From the NCBI GenBank assembly GCA_963627135.1, contig CAVFZY010000014.1, positions 1 to 46,502 on the forward strand: a stretch of DNA of 46,502 nucleotides, read 5' to 3'. Shown piece after piece: positions 38,296-45,109 of the stretch. The notes below the pieces were generated by a model, which worked only from the letters and a program-made list of their open reading frames with translations, did no database searches and had not been told where the DNA came from. This DNA is from CAG-103 sp963627135. GTDB taxonomy: Bacteria > Bacillota > Clostridia > Oscillospirales > Oscillospiraceae. Every line of letters begins with the position of its first letter. Position 1 is the stretch's first letter. Made by a program: the position numbers and the translations under genes.

Positions 38296-39318
38296 ATGGA
38301 CTATACAGATGCGCCGCAGGTACTGCGCGACTTTTTGATTTATCATGAAACGATCTGCGGACATTCCAAGGCGACAGTCGACCAGTATTATCTCGATCTG
38401 CGGATATTCCTGCGGTTTTTGAAGCTTGACCGCGGACTCGCACCGCGCACGGCGGAGTTGGACGAGATCTCCATCGCGGATGTCGATATTTCCTTTCTGT
38501 GCACAGTGACGCTCACGGAGGTTTACAGTTTTCTGGCCTATCTGTCACGCGATCGCGTCAAGCAGGCGAATGCGCATGAGCTGGAATACGGTCTGAGCGC
38601 GAACTCCCGTGCGCGCAAAATTGCGGCGATACGCAGCTTTTTCAAATACTTGACCGTGAAAGCAAAGCTGCTCGAGGAAAACCCAGTGCAGGATCTCGAC
38701 TCCCCGAAGATCCCTAAGACGCTCCCCCACTATCTCACACTGGAAGAGAGCAAGCGGCTGCTGTCCACCGTGGATGGGAAAAATAAGGAACGCGATTATT
38801 GCATCCTGTGTATTTTTCTCAACTGCGGTCTGCGTATCTCGGAACTGGTCGGCTTGAACCTGCAGGATGACCACGGCGACAGCCTGCGCATCCTCGGCAA
38901 GGGCAGCAAAGAGCGTGTTGTTTACCTCAACGACGCCTGTCGTGAAGCGCTCGACCGCTATCTGGCTGTACGCAGCGAGATAGCGCCGCCGCGCACGACA
39001 GCCATGTTTCTCTCCAATCGGCGCACACGCATCAGCTGCGACTCTGTACAGGTCATGGTCAAGAAAAACTTGGCCCGTGCAGGACTGGATGCCAGCCAGT
39101 ATTCCGCACATAAGCTGCGGCACACAGCGGCCACACTCATGCTGCAAAACGGTGTGGATGTGCGCACGCTGCAGGAGGTGCTCGGCCATGAGCACCTGAA
39201 CACCACACAAATCTACACGCATGTGGATAACGATCAGCTGCGCACGGCGGCGGCGGCAAACCCGCTGGGAGAATTCTCCCCTGACGAGAATACGGTAAAA
39301 AAAATCTCCGATTCCTGA
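38296..39318 (+). CDS. Tyrosine recombinase, probable XerC (340 aa)
   Basis: An integrase core-binding domain (about residues 5-125) is followed by a catalytic domain with Arg in NCGLRISELVG, Lys in LGKGSKERVVYL, HKLRHTAATLMLQ, GHEHLNTTQ and the tyrosine in QIYTH. All five catalytic positions are intact. It is about 45 residues longer than XerD at 26863, mainly through inserts in the N-terminal domain, as in many Clostridia XerC proteins. No phage or transposon genes adjoin it, which favours a housekeeping role. The start is the ATG at 38296 with GAGGTG upstream; the earlier ATG at 38266 lies inside the -10. The terminator overlaps its stop codon. Confidence 0.8.
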   Translation: MDYTDAPQVLRDFLIYHETICGHSKATVDQYYLDLRIFLRFLKLDRGLAPRTAELDEISIADVDISFLCTVTLTEVYSFLAYLSRDRVKQANAHELEYGLSANSRARKIAAIRSFFKYLTVKAKLLEENPVQDLDSPKIPKTLPHYLTLEESKRLLSTVDGKNKERDYCILCIFLNCGLRISELVGLNLQDDHGDSLRILGKGSKERVVYLNDACREALDRYLAVRSEIAPPRTTAMFLSNRRTRISCDSVQVMVKKNLARAGLDASQYSAHKLRHTAATLMLQNGVDVRTLQEVLGHEHLNTTQIYTHVDNDQLRTAAAANPLGEFSPDENTVKKISDS

Positions 39319-39338
39319 AAACAGGGATCGGAGATTTT
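39301..39338. terminator. Bidirectional terminator between the recombinase and the degenerate ATPase gene
   Basis: A 17-pair stem (39301-39317 with 39322-39338, one G-T pair), loop AAAA. On the minus strand it is followed by eight T; on the plus strand by TTTTGCTTTC. It includes the recombinase stop codon. Confidence 0.85.
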
Positions 39339-39344
39339 GCTTTC

Positions 39345-41015
39345 TTATTTGGATTTGACCTTCGGCAGGTAATCGCGGACGCGATGATGCGGCTTATCAA
39401 AGCCGAACGCGCGAATCGCCATCAGCAGCGTGCCGAGCGCGGCGGCGCCGTCCAAGACGGCGGCAAACCACAGCGTGCAGTAGCCGAGCTCCGCCATCAC
39501 CAGCAGTAGGACCTTCACAACAACGCCGATTGCCAGATGCTCGCGGCAGATGCCCTCGACCCAGCCGGCCGTCTCGATCGCCTCCGGCAGCAGGTACGGA
39601 TCCCGGCTCGTGAGCAGGATATCCGCGTCAAACCGCTCATCACTCTCCTCCGGGATCACGCAAGCGTCCAGGTCTGCGGATGAGTGCTCCGGATGTGCTG
39701 TGCAGCGGCGGTCATAATACAGCAGCAGTTCCCCGACGCTCAGGTTATCTACTTGCTGCGTCAGAATCTGCTCTTTCTCCTGGCCGCTGCATTTGCAATA
39801 GAGATGGTCTGCCTTGAGTTCCTTTGCGTTCTCGGCCACGGAGTCGTTGCTGGCGTTGCTGAAGAGCGTGATCGTATGCACGCCCAACGCACGCAGATCT
39901 CTAAGCGCGGGCTTCGTATCCGACTGCACAACTTCCTGCAGCAGGATCTTACCCGCATACTGCTCACCGACGGATACATAGACCGCATAACCGTCCGTCA
40001 GGTCCGCGTCAGGAATGTCCACACCCTTGAGGATCATCAGCTCGCGCGTGCCAACGCAAACGCGGGTCGATTCAATATAAACCTCCACACCGCTCTCGGG
40101 AATATCGACCGCACGGGAGAGATACTCAGTGTGCATGGGGCCGCTGTACGCAGCGCAAATCGCGCGCGCCGTGCGGCTGTTCGAGCAGGACTCCGCATTG
40201 GCCGCCAGCTGCAGCAGCGCTTCCGGCGTCAACTGATTGGATTTCACGCTGATCACTTTCGGGAGCCGGCTGTCCCCTTCCCCTTCATCGACCGCAACCG
40301 AACGCACGGCATTGAGCGCACGCATGCTGCGGCAGCTGCGAAACAGCACATCGCAGCAGTAAGCACCATTGACGGCGCTGTACCACACCAGCGGTACGGA
40401 AATAAGCAGCGCGCACGGCGTGGAAAGAAAGAGCACGATCATGGCGGCGTGAATTGCCCGGGAAACCGTTGCGATCTTGAGCACGATCTCCAGCACGGCA
40501 ACCAGCACCGCGATGCACAGACCGGCCGGCGCAAGATACCCGACCCACTTCGGAGTGGTGAATTCGGCTGGAGAATGGATCTCACCGCCGACGGCGGCCT
40601 CCAGCGTTTTCTTCGCATGGACCGTAACGACCGCGATCAGGATCGATACGACCCGGTACACGAGTAGAAAAACAGCGGCGTCCACCGGCTGCCCGACCGC
40701 CATGGTGCCGATCACGCACACGCACACGATCACTGCGGGCCGGAGCAGCTGCCGGTCGAGAATGCAGGCAATCGCAGCCGCAAGATAATCATATCCGGCA
40801 GCAAGCACGGACAGAACCAAAAGCACATAACGCAGCACAGTGCTGTGCACAAGTGCGCCGACGATACACAGGATCAATGCCGCCGCAAGACGCACGATCA
40901 GCACAAGATTAAGCCCCGTTTCCGGAAACAGGCGCAGTGTTTTCCAATCACAATCCGGCCGGTCGGCAGCAAAACAGCTTGCAGACAGCCGTGTCAGAAG
41001 TTCCTGAAAATTCAT
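39345..41015 (-). CDS. Catalytically degenerate P1B-type ATPase-like membrane protein (556 aa)
   Basis: The layout follows a heavy-metal P-type ATPase (ZntA/CadA type) but the enzyme motifs are gone. The actuator domain with TGE is absent: only about 25 residues separate the membrane blocks near 131-156. The ion motif CPC is TPC (199-201). The phosphorylation motif DKTGT is replaced by DEGEG (243-247). The nucleotide-domain HP motif is lost (SCSNSRTARAI, 277-287), TGDN is FSNASND (385-391), and GDGxNDxP is missing near 450-458. K501 and D522 of the last membrane pair and C201, which bind metal in ZntA-like pumps, are kept. The frame is intact and long, so it looks like a selected pseudoenzyme. 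The gene lies 43 bases after fba with GGGGGGA before the ATG. Confidence 0.75.
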   Translation of the reverse strand: MNFQELLTRLSASCFAADRPDCDWKTLRLFPETGLNLVLIVRLAAALILCIVGALVHSTVLRYVLLVLSVLAAGYDYLAAAIACILDRQLLRPAVIVCVCVIGTMAVGQPVDAAVFLLVYRVVSILIAVVTVHAKKTLEAAVGGEIHSPAEFTTPKWVGYLAPAGLCIAVLVAVLEIVLKIATVSRAIHAAMIVLFLSTPCALLISVPLVWYSAVNGAYCCDVLFRSCRSMRALNAVRSVAVDEGEGDSRLPKVISVKSNQLTPEALLQLAANAESCSNSRTARAICAAYSGPMHTEYLSRAVDIPESGVEVYIESTRVCVGTRELMILKGVDIPDADLTDGYAVYVSVGEQYAGKILLQEVVQSDTKPALRDLRALGVHTITLFSNASNDSVAENAKELKADHLYCKCSGQEKEQILTQQVDNLSVGELLLYYDRRCTAHPEHSSADLDACVIPEESDERFDADILLTSRDPYLLPEAIETAGWVEGICREHLAIGVVVKVLLLVMAELGYCTLWFAAVLDGAAALGTLLMAIRAFGFDKPHHRVRDYLPKVKSK

Positions 41016-41058
41016 GGGTGTTCCCCCCGTTCAGACTGAGCAGTGTGCTGACCGCAGC

Positions 41059-41994
41059 TCAGGCTTTTCCGTCGCAGCCGAGCACATCGACGATCTTGTG
41101 CTTGACGAGCTGCTTGATGTTTTCACGCGCAGGGCCGAGATACTTTCTCGGGTCAAACTCTGCAGGGTGCTCAGCCAGATACTTGCGGATTGTTCCGGTC
41201 ATTGCCAGACGCAGGTCGGAATCGATATTGATCTTGCATACGGCCAGACGTGCCGCCTGACGCAACTGATCCTCCGGCACGCCGATCGCGCCGGGCATAT
41301 CGCCGCCAAACTCGTTGATCATCTGTACGTATTCCTGCGGCACAGACGACGAGCCATGCAGCACGATTGGGAAGCCGGGCAGACGCTCGGACACTTCCTC
41401 AAGGATATCAAACCGGAGCTGCGGCTTCGTGCCAGGTTTGAACTTATAGGCGCCATGGCTCGTGCCGATGGCGATCGCGAGCGAGTCGCAGCCGGTGCGC
41501 TCGACAAATTCCTGCACATCCTCCGGGCGCGTATAGGACGAATCCTCGGCCTTGATCTTGACATCGTCCTCAATGCCGGCCAGCGTGCCGAGCTCCGCTT
41601 CCACGACAGCACCATGCGCGTGCGCGTATTCCACGACCTGACGCGTCAGTACGACATTCTCCTCAAACGGTTTGGAGGAGGCATCGATCATGACAGAAGA
41701 AAAACCGTCATCGACGCAGGCCTTGCACAGCTCGAACGAGTCCCCATGATCCAGATGGAGGCAGATCGGCAGGCCGGTTTCGATCACGGCGGCTTCCACC
41801 AGCTTGACCAGGTACGTACGGTTGGCATACTTGCGCGCACCGGAAGATACCTGCAGGATCACCGGCGCATTGCACTCCTTGGCGGCCTCCGTGATGCCCT
41901 GAATGATCTCCATATTGTTCACGTTGAAGGCACCGATGGCATAGCCACCCGCATACGCTTTTGCAAACATTTCCTGAGAAGTTACAATCGACAT
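41059..41994 (-). CDS. fba: Class II fructose-1,6-bisphosphate aldolase
   Basis: Zinc-dependent aldolase of glycolysis/gluconeogenesis. Motifs are YAIGAFNVNNMEIIQGI, LHLDHGDSFELC with the zinc His and catalytic Asp, the second zinc region VVEAELGTLAGIED, IGTSHGAYKF, LHGSSSVP and CKINIDSDLRLAMT. Its 311 residues match the short class II (FbaA/Bacillus) group. The start is given as the ATG at 41992-41994; a TTG six bases upstream is better spaced from the weak GTGAG and cannot be excluded. The degenerate P-type ATPase gene follows in the same direction; pfp is divergent. Confidence 0.94.
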   Translation of the reverse strand: MSIVTSQEMFAKAYAGGYAIGAFNVNNMEIIQGITEAAKECNAPVILQVSSGARKYANRTYLVKLVEAAVIETGLPICLHLDHGDSFELCKACVDDGFSSVMIDASSKPFEENVVLTRQVVEYAHAHGAVVEAELGTLAGIEDDVKIKAEDSSYTRPEDVQEFVERTGCDSLAIAIGTSHGAYKFKPGTKPQLRFDILEEVSERLPGFPIVLHGSSSVPQEYVQMINEFGGDMPGAIGVPEDQLRQAARLAVCKINIDSDLRLAMTGTIRKYLAEHPAEFDPRKYLGPARENIKQLVKHKIVDVLGCDGKA

Positions 41995-42016
41995 TGACAA
42001 GTCAACTCACTTTCAT

Positions 42017-42045
42017 ATAATATATAGAATATCAATATGATGCAA
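42017..42045 (-). promoter_or_regulatory. fba promoter
   Basis: Read leftward: TTGCAT (complement of 42040-42045), 17 bases, TATTAT (complement of 42017-42022). A copy of ATATCAATA (42029-42037) lies in the spacer; a second copy is at 42089-42097, and TATCAAT recurs at 42124-42130 in the same AT-rich intergenic region. Confidence 0.6.
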
Positions 42046-42154
42046 AACAGATAATCGATTCAATTTATTTTACACATGTTTTTAGATAATATCAATAGCG
42101 GAATTCAATGTTTCAGTAAAATCTATCAATTCTTTGAATTTATGGAGGTACGTT

Positions 42155-43396
42155 ATGTCCGGTGAATTGAAAGGCGCGTGTATCTTTGGGCAGTCCGGCG
42201 GGCCGACTGCAGTCATCAATGCCAGCGCCTACGGTGTGCTCAAGACTGCGTTAGAATCTGATGCCATTACCAACGTTTACGGCGCGGCTCACGGCATCCG
42301 CGGTGTTTTGGATGACCGCCTGTATGATATCGGCCAGGAGGATCCGGATGAGCTCCGCCTGCTTCTGCACACGCCGTCGTCGGAGTTGGGCTCCTGCCGC
42401 TACAAAATGGCGGACCCGGACGCGGACGATACGGATTACCGGCGCATTCTGGAGATCTTTCAGAAATACAACGTGCGCTATTTCTTCTATAACGGCGGCA
42501 ACGACTCCATGGACACCTGCAACAAGATCAGCCGCTATATGCAGACGCACGACTGGGACTGCCGCGTGATGGGCGTGCCCAAGACCATCGATAACGATCT
42601 CTTTGGCACCGATCACTGCCCCGGTTTTGCGAGTGCCGCCAAATACATAGCGACTTCCTGCATGGAAGTGTCCAAAGACTGCCGCGTGTATGACACCGGC
42701 ACGATCACGGTTGTGGAGATCATGGGCCGCCACGCCGGCTGGCTGGCCGGCAGCGCCGCGCTGGCGTCGGCCTGCGGCTCCGGGCCGGATCTGATCTACC
42801 TGCCGGAAATGGACTTTGACATGGAGCGGTTCCTCGCGGATGTGCACCGCATCTATCAGGAGAAAAATGACGTTCTCATCGCTGTTTCCGAGGGCATCCA
42901 CTATGCGGACGGCTCGTTTGTTTCCGAGGCCAAGGCCTCTGCGACCGACGGCTTCGGCCATGCGCAGCTCGGCGGCCTGGCGGCGCGTCTGGCGCAGGTG
43001 ATCAAAGAACACGAACATACGAAAGTGCGCGGCATTGAGCTGTCACTGCTGCAGCGCGCGGGCGCGCATCTTGCCTCCCAGACGGACATCGACGAGGCGT
43101 TTGCCGCCGGTAAGATGGCCGTCGAGGCCGCGCTCTCCGGTGATACCGGCAAAATGGTCGCGTTTGAGCGTGTGATGGTGGACGGTCAGTATACCTGCCG
43201 CATGAAGCTCATTCCGCTCTCCGATGTTGCGAACTACGAAAAGAAGGTCCCGGTGGAATGGATCGTGCCGGAGGGCAACAATGTCACGCAGGACTTTATT
43301 GACTATGCCCTGCCGCTCATTCAGGGCGTGCCGGAGATCCCACTGGAAAACGGTCTTCCACGCTATGCGCGGCTGAAAAAGGTGCTTGCAGAATAA
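42155..43396 (+). CDS. pfp: 6-phosphofructokinase, pyrophosphate-dependent type
   Basis: Phosphorylates fructose 6-phosphate. Donor specificity can be read from two sites: GGNDS (114-118) has Asp where ATP enzymes have Gly104 (GGDGS), and PKTIDND (142-148) has Lys where ATP enzymes have Gly124 (PGTIDND). Both are the known signature of PPi-dependent enzymes, which are reversible and save ATP. Also visible are GQSGGPTAVIN, the substrate segment EIMGRHAGWLAG and the EGIHY region. Its 413 residues fit the long PPi class. TGGAGG precedes the ATG at 42155. It is divergent from fba, the next enzyme of the pathway. Confidence 0.9.
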   Translation: MSGELKGACIFGQSGGPTAVINASAYGVLKTALESDAITNVYGAAHGIRGVLDDRLYDIGQEDPDELRLLLHTPSSELGSCRYKMADPDADDTDYRRILEIFQKYNVRYFFYNGGNDSMDTCNKISRYMQTHDWDCRVMGVPKTIDNDLFGTDHCPGFASAAKYIATSCMEVSKDCRVYDTGTITVVEIMGRHAGWLAGSAALASACGSGPDLIYLPEMDFDMERFLADVHRIYQEKNDVLIAVSEGIHYADGSFVSEAKASATDGFGHAQLGGLAARLAQVIKEHEHTKVRGIELSLLQRAGAHLASQTDIDEAFAAGKMAVEAALSGDTGKMVAFERVMVDGQYTCRMKLIPLSDVANYEKKVPVEWIVPEGNNVTQDFIDYALPLIQGVPEIPLENGLPRYARLKKVLAE

Positions 43397-43404
43397 ACAA
43401 AACG

Positions 43405-43432
43405 CAGAGTCGGCGAAAAATCGCCGGCTCTG
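43405..43432 (+). terminator. pfp terminator
   Basis: CAGAGTCGGCGA (43405-43416) pairs with TCGCCGGCTCTG (43421-43432), one G-T pair, loop AAAA, then TTCATTT. Confidence 0.72.
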
Positions 43433-43507
43433 TTCATTTGTGCTGTTCAAGTGCCGGAAAATATGATAAACTAATACATTATCTATTGTAACGAAGGAGT
43501 TTCCAAA

Positions 43508-45106
43508 ATGATCACTGTTGATGACCTCTCGCTGCAGTACAGCGGTGCCCCGCTGTTTTCCAAGGTGAACCTGCAATTTACCCCCGGCAACTGCTATGGC
43601 ATCATCGGCGCCAACGGTGCCGGCAAATCCACGTTCCTGAAGATCCTCTCCGGCCAGCTCGAATCGAGCTCCGGCAGCGTCTATATTGACCCCAAGGCCA
43701 GAATGTCCGTCCTCAAGCAAGACCAGACGATGTATGATGCCTATACCGTCATGGACACGGTCATCATGGGCAACCAGCGCCTGTACGACTGCGGCAAGGA
43801 GAAGGATGCCATCTATGCCAAGGACGAGATGACGGACGAGGACGGCATCCGTGCCTCCGAGCTGGAAGAGGAGTTTGCCGATCTCGGCGGATGGGAGGCG
43901 GAGTCGGATGCGTCCCGCATCCTGCAGGGGCTCGGCGTCACGCCGGAGTATCATGAGACCATGATGTCCGACATGGATCCGCGCCTGAAGGTCAAAGTCC
44001 TGCTGGCGCAGGCCCTTTTCGGCCACCCGGACATCATCCTGCTCGACGAGCCGACGAACAACCTCGACCTTGCGAGCGTCGTCTGGCTGGAGGATTTCCT
44101 GATGGATTACGACGGCACGGTGCTCGTCGTGTCGCATGACCGCTATTTTCTCAACAACGTCTGCACACACATCGTCGATATCGACTACGGCAAGATCAAA
44201 ATGTACGTCGGCAACTACGACTTCTGGTATGAATCCAGCCAGCTCATGCAAAAGCTCGTCAAAGACCAGAACAAGCGCGCCGAGCAGAAAATTCAGGAGC
44301 TGCAGACCTTTATCGCCCGCTTTTCCGCCAATAAGTCCAAGTCCCGGCAGGCGACGTCCCGCCGCAAGCTGCTTGAAAAGATCTCCGTCGAGGACATGCC
44401 CGCCTCCAGCCGCCGCTATCCTTGGGTTGGCTTCAAGGCTGAGCGCGAGCCCGGCAAGGACCGCTTGTTCGTGACAGACATCAGCAAGACAGTTGACGGC
44501 GAAAAGCTGCTCAACCACGTGAGCTTCATTGTCGGTAAGGAGGACAAGATTGCCATCCTCGGCAAGAATGAGCTTGCCGTGACGATGCTCTTCAAGATCC
44601 TCATGGGCAACGAGGAGCCGGACGAGGGCACGGTCAAGTGGGGCGTTTCGACCACGCAGGCCTACTTCCCCAAGGATCACAACAGCTATTTTGAAAACTG
44701 CGACTATGATCTCATCGACTGGATGCGCCAGTTCTCCACCGATAAGCGCGAGAGCTACCTGCGCACGTTCCTCGGCCGGATGCTGTTTTCCGGCGACGAT
44801 GTTTATAAGCAGGTAAAGGTCTTGTCCGGCGGCGAAAAAGTGCGCTGCATGATCTCGAAGATGATGCTTTCGGGGGCCAACTTCCTCGTATTCGACCAGC
44901 CGACGAACCACCTCGATCTGGAGAGCATTGCGGCGCTAAATAATGGCATGGCCGCTTTCCCCTACAATATCATCTTCACGAGCCACGACCACCAGCTCAC
45001 GCAGACGGTCGCCAACCGCATCATTGAGATCACGCCCGACGGCATCATCGACCGCCGCTGCACGTACGACGAGTATATGCACATCGCCGGTCAGGAAGCG
45101 GAATAA
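43508..45106 (+). CDS. ABC-F family ATPase (YbiT/YkpA-like) with one degenerate ATP site
   Basis: A soluble protein with two ABC domains joined by a charged linker (about residues 240-300, RFSANKSKSRQATSRRK) and no membrane segments, as in ribosome-associated ABC-F proteins. Domain 1 has an intact Walker A GANGAGKS (34-41), Walker B with Glu LLDEPTNNLD (178-187) and a degraded signature MDPRLK (156-161). Domain 2 has a lost Walker A, GKNELAVT (352-359), an intact signature LSGGEK (439-444), and Gln in place of the catalytic Glu, VFDQPTNHLD (461-470). YbiT also lacks a normal first signature. An antibiotic-resistance role is possible but not indicated. AAGGAG lies upstream of the ATG. Confidence 0.9.
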   Translation: MITVDDLSLQYSGAPLFSKVNLQFTPGNCYGIIGANGAGKSTFLKILSGQLESSSGSVYIDPKARMSVLKQDQTMYDAYTVMDTVIMGNQRLYDCGKEKDAIYAKDEMTDEDGIRASELEEEFADLGGWEAESDASRILQGLGVTPEYHETMMSDMDPRLKVKVLLAQALFGHPDIILLDEPTNNLDLASVVWLEDFLMDYDGTVLVVSHDRYFLNNVCTHIVDIDYGKIKMYVGNYDFWYESSQLMQKLVKDQNKRAEQKIQELQTFIARFSANKSKSRQATSRRKLLEKISVEDMPASSRRYPWVGFKAEREPGKDRLFVTDISKTVDGEKLLNHVSFIVGKEDKIAILGKNELAVTMLFKILMGNEEPDEGTVKWGVSTTQAYFPKDHNSYFENCDYDLIDWMRQFSTDKRESYLRTFLGRMLFSGDDVYKQVKVLSGGEKVRCMISKMMLSGANFLVFDQPTNHLDLESIAALNNGMAAFPYNIIFTSHDHQLTQTVANRIIEITPDGIIDRRCTYDEYMHIAGQEAE

Positions 45107-45109
45107 ACC

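Noticed and set aside
38296..39318. Integrase of a mobile element
   Set aside because: No excisionase, cargo genes, phage genes or flanking attachment duplications are present. Base composition and neighbours (radA, fba) look like core chromosome.
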